From CAZOKZ01 sp964580585 (GTDB lineage: Bacteria; Sumerlaeota; Sumerlaeia; SLMS01; JAHLLQ01): a stretch of 64,000 bases of DNA. Under the pieces are notes generated by a model. That model was not told the DNA's origin. It saw only the letters and a list, made by a program, of their open reading frames with translations, and ran no database searches. Shown piece after piece: positions 45,101 through 53,411 of the stretch. The stretch is taken from positions 149,501 to 213,500 of the forward strand of contig CAZOKZ010000002.1 of NCBI GenBank assembly GCA_964580585.1, written 5' to 3'. Position numbers and translations under genes: made by a program. Each line of letters begins with the position of its first letter. Within the stretch, counting starts at the first letter, position 1.

Positions 45101-46683
45101 TCCATGCAAATTCAGAAAATAAATTCGACATCCAGGTAACGTCATCTGAAGATTCAATAACGACCGCAAGTGTCAGGCAAAAGTCTTATACTGGCACAAT
45201 TATCCACGAAGATTTACTCATCAACAAACCTTCTCACAATAATCAACTCTCACCTCCATTTATACTTAATGATGAAGTTGACTCGGCGCAACTACTTGCC
45301 TATGGTTACGATCAATTTAATCAGTATCATCAAAGTATTCACCTCACTACACAACCAAAACAACCTGTATGCATTAATGAAGTTCAACACAACAATTCAA
45401 CCAAGATAACCACCTACTTTATTGAAAATCAAAGTACTGATAATTTCGAGGGAGAAATTCTTATCACCAAAGAAGGGGATAAGAATCAGCAAAACCCACT
45501 CTCAATTCCCGTTTCGATTCCTCCGCATCAAGTTTTTTCCCTGCCAGTCGATCTTTCCCATATGGGAACGGGTGTCTTCCGAGCCCGGATTACATCCTCT
45601 GTTTCTGACCGTCCAATTCTCTTGCAAAGTGACACAGTCATTCGAAATTGTATCATTCAAGAGTCCTCTAGTGATACTTCACATCTCATTATCCCCGAAC
45701 AGGACCTCTGCATATTACCTTCAAATGGGCGAAAAGGCTCACCGCTTATTGAGCTTTACATCGCAAACCAGGGACCTATTTCGCCACAATGTGAGATCAA
45801 TTGGAATTTATCGGCGGACACACTGAATTTTTCCGGTAGTAAATTGCTCGGCCGTCTTCAGAAAGATTCTGTCTCAAGAGAACTGATACCAGTTGAACTT
45901 CCAATTGAAGTAACGACTCCTATACAATTATCCCTTAGATTATCGTCAACCACTGGCGAAGATAATAATGATGCCAGTATTCAATTTTCTATTATTCCAA
46001 AATACTTACCAGACTTAGCTATCGTGCCAGATTCAATAAACATAAAACCACAACATTTAACAGAGGGAGCTACCATATTCGTTGAAGGTTCAGTTATTAA
46101 TAATGGTTCAGTGGCGTCTTTGCCTTGTAGCGTGGAATTGTTCCCAGAGGATTCAAATGATTATCTGGTTCCTTTGCGAAGTCTTGCCGATCATCCAAAT
46201 GAAACTATTCCAATGTTGTTGCCGAACGAAGTAGCCACTTTCAAACTACGTTGGGACCCTCCCAAATCAACAAAATTTGAATCAATTAATGTTTACGTCG
46301 ATGGTAAGCAAAGTATTGTAGAGTCGGATCGTCAAAATAATATTCATCGCGTTCCCATTACGATAAATTCAACATGGGACTTATCAGCTGAAGGCATCCA
46401 AATACAACCGAGTCAACCAGGGTTTCTAAAACTGATTGCTCGTATTCATAATTCGGGGGGTACGGATGCAAAAAAAGTCGTTGTTAAATTCTATAAAACC
46501 GATATTCAATCAACCGATAATTTGATCGCAGAACTCCTTGTTGATCGAATTTCAAAGCAATCAACAATAGATGTTTCATACGAATGGGACATTACCAATA
46601 TGGACATGGATCAATGGTTAAAACCAAGTTTTTCCATAAATCTACTTGGAAGTCTTCAACGTATTTCATCGGTTTCTAATTGA
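42193..46683 (+). CDS. C25 (gingipain-type) peptidase lipoprotein with CARDB-like tail
   Basis: 1496 residues starting at GTG. The lipoprotein signal ends in LLGINGC near residue 31. About residues 600-960 form the C25 caspase-like domain: VILIGDCTSDGQ, DLFVGRLSVSTKEDAD, the catalytic His in TYFGHGSPN (His826) and Cys in AFTCNNGA (Cys865), followed by GGAIGGFFPTGPG. Then come CARDB-type beta domains (LPDLAIVPDSINIKP, INVYVDGKQSIVESDRQNN). It resembles PorU-like proteins but has no type IX C-terminal domain and is a lipoprotein. Probably an outer-membrane or periplasmic protease. Composition drifts to A+T after the first about 700 bases. Convergent with batE. Confidence 0.87.
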   Translation: MKTTRTSVRKSKHLLAHLVVSGFLLLGINGCASLATQNNLPSIPNDGIASPPRPYLFETPQTIRSYADRITMTCTIDPYRHYLGRQAWVVAVPAGEVKTIYHGITLRDRLTGEETQISDAAEIDRLMTSTELKQSFLVRDMGVWRHTRLMAITIEPSIRILYKNRNMTVSGFKAELTFPPCVPEEINDSAFSEKQTNLRQFLESVVANPEMLDVYAQAIPVKFNTEEIWQPRPELSPQIGWLKIPITEDGLYSIDGRWLAENGIDPESVAPEELIIVSRGNEISTIRVGPEDAGFKSGARLIFFGRRNDSRETNEHIYFIGKRSKENDQPTFLEAEPSSGVFPLIESFDRLVRIEEKNILKTRLGNFLSVREMDWVWRKLERGKTETFTFECPGLPNPVPSAQAKLIFYLAAKTTSKPVGVTAIFNNHIISEDEQLILSGDTLFFKIPSDTLLHGTNKLELKLDYTTESSSRLFPDIYLDALELEYQSLIRPTNGKLVANFFHDESLEGDKMLQAVGFRPYRLLAVDISNPRKPKRLPVSHMEDSSLIDASIQRGTNIIFQEDDSVPRAPKGIRPAWQDLQSMEYSADTIIIYHPSFSEQANALKLNLEENDQQTLLVDINTIYDAYGMGELSTHAIQDFLKDAVYRWKGRRPENVILIGDCTSDGQRISKNDVINYVPTYVVPKTISLTSDEYSTDQFFAWLSEEDELADLFVGRLSVSTKEDADELVHKIHTYRNTKASPWNQKYLFVADPGEFQDATHNLLEAVPQTNSDISLIETPSYVWEDNFYLPKEYMESREIKVSPVVTNMIKDAWSDGQGIITYFGHGSPNIWSNQRIWFGGDSENSDNLLLTNDTHLPFILAFTCNNGAIDYPMPKWNICISEDMMRVKNGGAIGGFFPTGPGFSSHHVRLAEGAFIALNKLHQNSFGQISEMARLNYQALFGDTDHSRMYILLGDPTLRIPQSKDSFVFHANSENKFDIQVTSSEDSITTASVRQKSYTGTIIHEDLLINKPSHNNQLSPPFILNDEVDSAQLLAYGYDQFNQYHQSIHLTTQPKQPVCINEVQHNNSTKITTYFIENQSTDNFEGEILITKEGDKNQQNPLSIPVSIPPHQVFSLPVDLSHMGTGVFRARITSSVSDRPILLQSDTVIRNCIIQESSSDTSHLIIPEQDLCILPSNGRKGSPLIELYIANQGPISPQCEINWNLSADTLNFSGSKLLGRLQKDSVSRELIPVELPIEVTTPIQLSLRLSSTTGEDNNDASIQFSIIPKYLPDLAIVPDSINIKPQHLTEGATIFVEGSVINNGSVASLPCSVELFPEDSNDYLVPLRSLADHPNETIPMLLPNEVATFKLRWDPPKSTKFESINVYVDGKQSIVESDRQNNIHRVPITINSTWDLSAEGIQIQPSQPGFLKLIARIHNSGGTDAKKVVVKFYKTDIQSTDNLIAELLVDRISKQSTIDVSYEWDITNMDMDQWLKPSFSINLLGSLQRISSVSN

Positions 46684-46691
46684 ATTACTGA

Positions 46692-47483
46692 TTATATTTT
46701 TTCCAATGCTTGAGACTCTATGTAGCCTAGTGTACCATCGAGAAGTTTTATTTCTACCCAACCATTAATTGGTTCTGATTTTAAATCGACGATAGTCCCA
46801 GCAGGAAGTTGTAATTCCTCGTAATACTCCAATCCTGGTCCCGAGCGAGTAACCACTTTATCATGAATTACAACAGCATCGTGTCTAATGGATCGGATTT
46901 CTTCGTGCATTTTTAGGAAGAAAATAAATAGCGTAACAGCAATGGCAAGAAACAATGAACGGGCAATCCACTCTCTTCTTTTTTCCGTTTCAGTTTTTGA
47001 CAGACACATATTCCATATAGAAACTAAAAATAAGATAAATACGATTTCCGCAAATATCACAACAACCATCTCGGGAAGCTCTCGATACCATTTTTCAATC
47101 ACATTCGAAAAACTATTGTTGGCAACGATATTTGTTTCTGGCTGAATTTTTTCGAGATTACTACGCGCCTCATGAATTGAAGGATCGACTTTCAACGCCC
47201 TAAGATAAAATAAAACTGCATTTCCTGTTTCGCCCATATTATATGCTGCATTTCCTCCCATAACAAGTGCCTCTGGCGAAGCGTATTTCATCCGATATAG
47301 CTTTTGATAAATTTCATACGCCTTTAAGTATTCTTGTGCTGCATAACTATCATCAGCCTGTTTCAATAATGACGCTGGATCTTCGTTGAACTCACCAGGT
47401 AGTGCTTCAACCCTAGAATGAGGCCCAATTAGAAAGAATAAACAAATCAAAACGAGTCCTAAATTTATTTTCACCCTCTTCAT
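46692..47483 (-). CDS. batE: BatE-like TPR/SH3 protein
   Basis: 263 residues. A signal peptide (LGLVLICLFFLIGPHSRVEA) is followed by TPR-like helices (AAQEYLKAYEIYQKLYRMKY, MGETGNAVLFYLRALKVDP), two membrane segments (MVVVIFAEIVFILFLVSIW; ARSLFLAIAVTLFIFFL) and a bacterial SH3 domain at the end (VTRSGPGLEYYEELQLPAG, GWVEIKLLDGTLGYI). That is the BatE arrangement, last gene of Bat operons. Strong GGAGGTGAC box before ATG 47483; the start overlaps the batD stop in an ATGA. Unusually A+T-rich. Confidence 0.85.
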   Translation of the reverse strand: MKRVKINLGLVLICLFFLIGPHSRVEALPGEFNEDPASLLKQADDSYAAQEYLKAYEIYQKLYRMKYASPEALVMGGNAAYNMGETGNAVLFYLRALKVDPSIHEARSNLEKIQPETNIVANNSFSNVIEKWYRELPEMVVVIFAEIVFILFLVSIWNMCLSKTETEKRREWIARSLFLAIAVTLFIFFLKMHEEIRSIRHDAVVIHDKVVTRSGPGLEYYEELQLPAGTIVDLKSEPINGWVEIKLLDGTLGYIESQALEKI

Positions 47484-49282
47484 CGCGTCACCTCCGTATG
47501 CAAGGCACGAATGACTTCCGAACACATGGTTATTTCAACCTTTCTATCTTCAGCATTATTCGATGGCGCATAACGATATGAGTCAACTTTTTCCAGTAAA
47601 CTTTGTAGTTTCTCTATTGTTTCACTACTCAATACGCCATCGTGTAAGTTTTCAATAGCCTCATCTTTTTGCAAACCGTTTGGACTACGATTAAGCTTTA
47701 GTGCAATAAAGGCCAACAAACAAGTCTCTAAGAGATTATAGTACTCCTCTTGAGACAAATCATAAGAATTCTTGTTCAATTCAGCAAACAACTTTTCAGC
47801 ACGATTTTTCGCATTGCGTTTATTACGAAAAGCTTCATCGCCTTCTTTACTTTGAACTATTGCATATGTAGTTCCAGCAATAAGAACCGCAACAAATGCA
47901 AGTAAATGCAGTCCGAGAACGACCGGCCTTCGATAATACGGTGTATATTTGACGTATTTGTATTCTTTGGAAATTTCTGGCACTTTAACATATTGTATAA
48001 TATTATTTCCGATCTGCTTGGCTTTTCCTCTACCGATCGTTTCCATATCAGAAGTAATTTGGACTGAAGAACTGTCATCACTGACGACTTCAATTTCAAA
48101 TGATTGAGTAGATTTCACAACCTGCTTTTCAGTTTGAGGATTAAATACGGCAAATTGTTGTTCAGGAATTACAATTTTCCCAATATCCCCCGCTTGGTAA
48201 ACTTTCTTGAAGACCTTTGTTGTAACAAGTGGTGATACTTGATTTATAGTAAAATCTGTCTCTTCGTCTATGAATATCAAACCAGGAATTTCTTCCTGTT
48301 CAGGAAGTGATATCGATTTCAAATATCCTTCACCGGACAATCTTGTTTCAATAGTAATAAGTTCGCCGTTTTTCACCTCTGTTCGATCTACGGATGCACC
48401 AATGCTTACATTCCCGACAACTTGTGTAAATACACCTTCAGGAAGTGGTGGCAATGGTTTTACAATAATATTTCTTTTCGGTTCGCTGATTACAAATGAA
48501 ATGTAAGGATTGAAAAATTCACCTGTTTCGATACTCAGTCTAATTTCACCACCTTCAATTTCCGTCTCTCCGGATCTTGTTGGAATAACAATAGAACGAA
48601 ATGCCGGAATTCTAATCACACTTGCCCCATCAAGCATTACATTTTCACTGCGCGTTAATAATTTATCGCTTTGAATTGCAAGAAACTGCTGCCCACTGGG
48701 TTCTTTTGACATTTCCACATTGGCCAGCGGAGATTGTATATTGTAATATAAATCGGTGCGTAATTCGAAGGCCTGATTTACATATACGGATTCAGGCGCT
48801 TGAAGACCAGTAAAAACTTTCCCCGCGAGATATTGATCTAATTGCCTATCGAGAGCCAATGGAAGACCTATTTCACCTAGACCTGGTTTGGTCATCGTTG
48901 GGACAGGCGTTACCTCCACTTTCACCGGCTCGATTTTATATTTTTCCGTGCTGGATGAGATATCGAACGGGCCGATGGTAAATAAGCCTTCTGCATCTGC
49001 TCGATACGAATATTTTGTAATATACTCTGCAAGATGCCTACCGTTTCGAATGGTAATGTTGCTAGTTGAGCTCGATCCCATATATTTAATTGATTTATCA
49101 GAAACAGAGGGCTGAGTTGTCATTTCAAAAGGTTGACTATGTTTCACGACAACCTGAAATGTCATACCTTCAATAGTTGGATTTGGTTCAACAGATACTA
49201 CGGGTTGAGCAATTGAAAGAGCCGCAAGCATGCAACATAATATTATTAAACCAAATGTAGTAAACAAGGATCGCATTTCCAT
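47480..49282 (-). CDS. batD: BatD-like protein
   Basis: 600 residues of the BatD family (oxygen/aerotolerance). The N-terminal signal peptide is followed by several beta domains: VSVEPNPTIEGMTFQVVVKH, AEGLFTIGPFDI, SGETEIEGGEIRL, VGNVSIGASVDRTEVKNGE and a central SLPEQEEIPGLIFIDEETDF. One membrane helix lies near residue 450 (VVLGLHLLAFVAVLIAG), then a helical cytoplasmic tail. It is thought to bind the VWA Bat proteins in the periplasm. Start ATG 49282 follows directly after the batBC stop (TGAATG); ATG 49276 is an alternative. Confidence 0.85.
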   Translation of the reverse strand: MEMRSLFTTFGLIILCCMLAALSIAQPVVSVEPNPTIEGMTFQVVVKHSQPFEMTTQPSVSDKSIKYMGSSSTSNITIRNGRHLAEYITKYSYRADAEGLFTIGPFDISSSTEKYKIEPVKVEVTPVPTMTKPGLGEIGLPLALDRQLDQYLAGKVFTGLQAPESVYVNQAFELRTDLYYNIQSPLANVEMSKEPSGQQFLAIQSDKLLTRSENVMLDGASVIRIPAFRSIVIPTRSGETEIEGGEIRLSIETGEFFNPYISFVISEPKRNIIVKPLPPLPEGVFTQVVGNVSIGASVDRTEVKNGELITIETRLSGEGYLKSISLPEQEEIPGLIFIDEETDFTINQVSPLVTTKVFKKVYQAGDIGKIVIPEQQFAVFNPQTEKQVVKSTQSFEIEVVSDDSSSVQITSDMETIGRGKAKQIGNNIIQYVKVPEISKEYKYVKYTPYYRRPVVLGLHLLAFVAVLIAGTTYAIVQSKEGDEAFRNKRNAKNRAEKLFAELNKNSYDLSQEEYYNLLETCLLAFIALKLNRSPNGLQKDEAIENLHDGVLSSETIEKLQSLLEKVDSYRYAPSNNAEDRKVEITMCSEVIRALHTEVTR

Positions 49283-51292
49283 TCACCAATCCTTTTCCGG
49301 CATGTTTATCATTGATCGCCTTGGCTGACGCATAATTAAAAACTCATGATCATCAAGCATGTTCAAGAGATTTTCAGCTTCCTGAACTGACATCTCCGCG
49401 TTAGGTTGATCACCCTCCGCGTTTGTTTCTTCACCCTGACTTGTCTCCGCATCAGTTTCTGTATCATTATTCTTATCGCCAGTCTTTTTTTCTAGTTCCT
49501 CTTCAGAAGTTTGTTGTTTGTCGCTATTTTCGTTATCCGTTTTTTCTTCATTGGTATCACTCTTATCAGAATTCGATTCTTGGTTTTCGTTATTTGAACC
49601 GGAGTCATTATTATTTTCTGATTGTTGTTCATTGCTGGATTCATTTTGTTTGTTTTCTTGATCTTGATCGTTAGACTCATCATTTTTCTCAGAACTTGAT
49701 TCACTCTGGTTCTGATCGTCAGATTCATTGTTGTCTTGTTTCTCGTTGTTTTTTGAGTTTTCTTGATTATCCTGCTTTGGAATTTGAGCCAATGTTTGAA
49801 TCAGATGTTGAGCCTGAGCACGATTAAATTCCAGGTCTTCGGTACTGTCTAGTGTGGATTCGATCGCTAAATTTGAATATTGGACACTATCCATTGCTAG
49901 TTTCAAGGATTCTTCTATGTTTTTTTCCTGAAATGCTTTCTGAGCCTGATCGTATTTTGCACGTGCCATGTTATAGTACGCATTGGACTTTACTTCCGGA
50001 TCTTCATCGGAAATATCGGTAACATGTTTAAATCGATCTGAAGCTTCGTCATAATTCTCAATTCGAGCTTCTGTCAGTGCAAGATTCATCAACGCCTCTT
50101 TGCCATCGGGTTGCAGGAGCAATGCATCTTGGAATATTTTGCGTGCTGCTTCATAATCTTGTTCGTTGTATGCGACTATCCCGTCATCTACTAATCGTTT
50201 GTAGTCATCACGTATATCTAGCGCCATGGTATTCTTTGGTAAAACTAATGACAAGAAAACTACAATCGCTGGAATTGCTTTTGTCGTGTATCGATGAATA
50301 GTATTTCGACGCTCGCCAATAAAGGCTTCTATCAGAAAAAGGATGAGAGTCAGTAACAACGGTATTTGATATCTTTCTTCCTTCGTAATTCGCATTGAGG
50401 AAGTATCTGACTGCAGTCCCATTTCCAAATCGTCTAAATCAGCGATCATTGGCTTCAAATCAATTTTTTCCCCCGGGCGGGCAACATATGCTTTTCCATT
50501 TGTCATTTCTGAAACGCTTTTCAGTGTTTCCAGATCCAGTTTGGACAAAACTTTATGACCATTCTTATCTTCGTAAATTTCGCCATTTTGATTATATATT
50601 GGGGCCCCTTCTGGCGAACCAATTCCAAGGCAATAAATTCGAATACCGTCTTTAGCCGCTTCTTCGATTTCTTTCTCTAAACCTTCTTCGTGATTTTCTC
50701 CATCGGTAATTAGTAAAAGCACTTTTGTTCCGATACTCCCTTGGTCAAATGCGCGTCGAGCAACAGTAATTGCACGGGCCAAATTTGTACCCGGCGTTGA
50801 TATGACTTCCGTGTCCAAATTACTTAGTACATCCATTGCAATACCATAATCAGAGGTCAATGGACACTGCAAGAAAGCATCGCCTGCAAAGGGCATGATG
50901 CCAATTCGATGGCCGGGAAATCTTGCTAATAATTCGCGAAATCTCATTTTGGCTTGTTCTAAACGGTTCGGTTCTATGTCAGCCGCCAACATACTCGTTG
51001 ATACATCAACTGCAACGATAACATCGATTCCACGTTCCTGAACTTTTCGTTCACGCGTTCCCCATAATGGTCGCGCAGCCGTAACAATTGAAAATATTAT
51101 TGCCAATAATAATAGAACGGAACGCCAGCGTCTGGCGGATCTCGATACATTTGGATTAAGCAATTTCCAGGTATCCTTTTCTGCAAACTCTGCAAGCCTC
51201 TTATCTCTGCGACGTTGCAGAACATGGCCCAATAGAACAATTGGGACAATCATTAGTAACAACCATAAATAATGTGGTTCCTGAAATGTCAT
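49283..51292 (-). CDS. BatB-BatC fusion (VWA + TPR + acidic tail)
   Basis: 669 residues joining two proteins that are usually separate. Residues 1-320 are BatB: two membrane segments, VWA domain with MIDAS D-V-S-T-S (96-100), a NLARAITVARRAF block and LLITDGENHEEG. A membrane segment (LLLTLILFLIEAFI) and a second hydrophobic stretch follow. Residues about 360-480 are BatC-type TPRs (AYNEQDYEAARKIFQDALLL, DEDPEVKSNAYYNMARAKYD). The rest is a low-complexity tail of Asn/Ser/Glu/Asp/Lys, about 150 residues, ending with a short folded piece (QEAENLLNMLDDHEFLIMR). The ATG overlaps the batA stop. Very A+T-rich in the tail. Confidence 0.88.
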   Translation of the reverse strand: MTFQEPHYLWLLLMIVPIVLLGHVLQRRRDKRLAEFAEKDTWKLLNPNVSRSARRWRSVLLLLAIIFSIVTAARPLWGTRERKVQERGIDVIVAVDVSTSMLAADIEPNRLEQAKMRFRELLARFPGHRIGIMPFAGDAFLQCPLTSDYGIAMDVLSNLDTEVISTPGTNLARAITVARRAFDQGSIGTKVLLLITDGENHEEGLEKEIEEAAKDGIRIYCLGIGSPEGAPIYNQNGEIYEDKNGHKVLSKLDLETLKSVSEMTNGKAYVARPGEKIDLKPMIADLDDLEMGLQSDTSSMRITKEERYQIPLLLTLILFLIEAFIGERRNTIHRYTTKAIPAIVVFLSLVLPKNTMALDIRDDYKRLVDDGIVAYNEQDYEAARKIFQDALLLQPDGKEALMNLALTEARIENYDEASDRFKHVTDISDEDPEVKSNAYYNMARAKYDQAQKAFQEKNIEESLKLAMDSVQYSNLAIESTLDSTEDLEFNRAQAQHLIQTLAQIPKQDNQENSKNNEKQDNNESDDQNQSESSSEKNDESNDQDQENKQNESSNEQQSENNNDSGSNNENQESNSDKSDTNEEKTDNENSDKQQTSEEELEKKTGDKNNDTETDAETSQGEETNAEGDQPNAEMSVQEAENLLNMLDDHEFLIMRQPRRSMINMPEKDW

Positions 51293-52296
51293 GGCAACCT
51301 CACCAACCATAAGGTTCGGAGAATATATTCGCCACCAAGCAACAAAAGCGCAGGTGTCCATAACCACATAAAGCGTTCATCGAAGTCATCGTATTCGCTG
51401 ACTTGAATTTCCGTTTTCTCCAGTTTATCAATTTCATTGTAAATTTCCTGCAACGCTTTCTCATTGGTTGCACGGAAATATTTCCCACCTGTCATGTCTG
51501 CGATTTTCTTCAACGTGTCTTCATCGATTCGTACATCAATGTTTTGTATCCGACGTCTTCCCCAGGCATCGGGAACTTCCATACTGACCACGGAATTACT
51601 CCCAACGCCAATCGTGTAAACACGCACCCCAAGCGCTTTGGCTGCTTCGGCGGCTTGCAATGGCTGTATGTTGCCTGCTGTATTTTCACCATCTGTCAGC
51701 AAAATAACGACTTTGCTTTTGGCATTACTATCTTTTAACTTATCGACTGCAAGGGCTAATCCCATGCCAATCGCTGTGTTTCGTTGGTCATTTGAAAATA
51801 CGCGGCTGCTAATGACATCGATAAATTCTTGAACGGCGTGTCGGTCAAATGTTGGCGGAACCAGCAAGTATGCATTCGTCCCGAATATCACAACACTCAT
51901 GCGGTCGCTTAAGCGGTTCGCCGCAAATTCTTTGAGCACTGATTTAGCCGCTTCAAGTCGCGTCGGTTTGAAGTCAATGGCATCCATTGTTCCTGAAATA
52001 TCCAACGCCATGACAATATCGAGGCCTAATGCCGATTGGCTTCGTTGGACTTGACCGTATTGGGGCCTGGCCAAAGCGACAATGCCTAATATTAATGCAA
52101 GCGTACGAATCCAGGGGAGCCAACGCAATGCACGTATTTTTAGTGTTTCCCCTCCGGCTCGCAAAGGTTCAAGACCCGAAAAAATAAAGGACGGATGGCG
52201 ACGTTTACGGCTGCGCAGATGCCAGACCAATAATAATATTGGAATCGGAAGCAGAAATAAAACCCAAGGATGTAATAATCTCCATTCCAACATCAT
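51289..52296 (-). CDS. batA: BatA-like VWA membrane protein
   Basis: 335 residues. Two N-terminal membrane segments (WVLFLLPIPILLLVWHL; TLALILGIVALARPQ), a VWA domain and a C-terminal membrane segment (WLWTPALLLLGGEYIL). The MIDAS first motif is D-I-S-G-T (99-103): the fifth position is Thr where Ser is usual. The later MIDAS parts (NTAIGMGLALAVDKL; ILLTDGENTAGN) are intact. BatA and BatB form an inner-membrane pair with periplasm- or cytosol-facing VWA domains. Start ATG 52296 overlaps the previous stop in ATGA. Confidence 0.88.
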   Translation of the reverse strand: MMLEWRLLHPWVLFLLPIPILLLVWHLRSRKRRHPSFIFSGLEPLRAGGETLKIRALRWLPWIRTLALILGIVALARPQYGQVQRSQSALGLDIVMALDISGTMDAIDFKPTRLEAAKSVLKEFAANRLSDRMSVVIFGTNAYLLVPPTFDRHAVQEFIDVISSRVFSNDQRNTAIGMGLALAVDKLKDSNAKSKVVILLTDGENTAGNIQPLQAAEAAKALGVRVYTIGVGSNSVVSMEVPDAWGRRRIQNIDVRIDEDTLKKIADMTGGKYFRATNEKALQEIYNEIDKLEKTEIQVSEYDDFDERFMWLWTPALLLLGGEYILRTLWLVRLP

Positions 52297-53411
52297 GCTG
52301 CCTCACTACCATTTTTATTATGCGCTGCACCCGCATGGATTAATTCGCGTTGGCGTTCGTTTTCTTCTTCCATTTGGATAAATGACTGAACTTTTGAAAT
52401 ATCATTTCGTGTGTCATCTTCTGAAATGGAAAACTTTGCAAATTTTGCCAATCCGGCCTGATCAAACACGGTCATTAGTATCGATGTGAAACTTTGCATC
52501 GACATTTCACGTTTCAAATAGACGCGCATCTCTTCGTCGCTCATTTCAAGCGCTGGCATTTGATATTTGCGTTCAAAATATCGTCGGAGTGCAAATGATA
52601 ACTCGGTGTAGTGCGCCTCAACTCCACGTGTATTAAATACCACCAGATTGGCTAAAGGCTCAAAAGCAACTCTAAGCTCTTGTAATGGTGGTAAAGCAGG
52701 TACTTGCGCATGCAATATCTCGGGTTTTTTCCGCCGCACATATTTTAAGAACCAAATTAACAAAGCAATGAGAACTGCTAAGACAATGAGTGCCGTTGCT
52801 GCCAATTGCGCCGGGCGTTTCCAACCTAATTTTGCGTTTAATAGACCCGTGTAGTCCTTCGGCTCGGCCATTTCCGCTTTGGGTTCAAGAACGGTTACCG
52901 GCTTGGAATCTCCGTAATACGCGGTCTTTTGACCATTTTCATCTACAGCATAGATCCTTAAATCATTCAGATCGTAGGTGCCTGAAACAAGGATTTGCAT
53001 GGGGACTTTCCACGCATGATCACCGATGGATTCAGGAGCGCCGAATAAATAATAGCTCGCTTTTTCATCCGAGGGCTCAATTGTCAGGTTGGTGACTCGT
53101 TCACCAAAGCTTAGTTGCAAGGAAGCTTTCTGACCAATTTCCAATGTGCTTTGATCGACCGATACATTCACCGGCTTTGTTAGCAACTCGACTTCGTTAC
53201 TCGAAGTGCTCGGGTTTGCCGTATTCACCGATAACGTGGAACCTGGCAAGGCTGTTTTGATGTCGATTGGCGTATTTTGTGCCGGTACGGACGCGCTGGA
53301 TTGTCGTGGCGATGCGTTATCCTGAGCGGCAAAGCCAGACGTTGGCATCGCTGCCAGCAAGCATATCAATGTGAGCATTCCCATTGTATGTCTGGATAAA
53401 TTCTTACGCAT
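52293..53411 (-). CDS. membrane protein X of the Bat operon (DUF4381-like C-terminus)
   Basis: 372 residues. Signal peptide (GMLTLICLLAAMPTSGFAA), a linker rich in Ser/Pro/Asn, a periplasmic beta domain resembling BatD (VNVSVDQSTLEIGQKASLQL), one membrane helix (ATALIVLAVLIALLIWFLKYV) near residues 200-220, and a cytoplasmic helical end (EAHYTELSFALRRYFERKYQ; LAKFAKFSISEDDTRNDISK) like the DUF4381-type proteins between DUF58 and BatA in other Bat operons. Start ATG 53411 has AAGGA seven bases upstream and overlaps the DUF58 stop by 8 bases. Probably a bridge between ATPase and VWA partners; inferred from position. Confidence 0.78.
   Translation of the reverse strand: MRKNLSRHTMGMLTLICLLAAMPTSGFAAQDNASPRQSSASVPAQNTPIDIKTALPGSTLSVNTANPSTSSNEVELLTKPVNVSVDQSTLEIGQKASLQLSFGERVTNLTIEPSDEKASYYLFGAPESIGDHAWKVPMQILVSGTYDLNDLRIYAVDENGQKTAYYGDSKPVTVLEPKAEMAEPKDYTGLLNAKLGWKRPAQLAATALIVLAVLIALLIWFLKYVRRKKPEILHAQVPALPPLQELRVAFEPLANLVVFNTRGVEAHYTELSFALRRYFERKYQMPALEMSDEEMRVYLKREMSMQSFTSILMTVFDQAGLAKFAKFSISEDDTRNDISKVQSFIQMEEENERQRELIHAGAAHNKNGSEAA

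Noticed and set aside
46500..46683. Type IX secretion signal at the end of the C25 protein
   Set aside because: The final 60 residues lack the conserved Gly/Lys motifs of type IX C-terminal domains.
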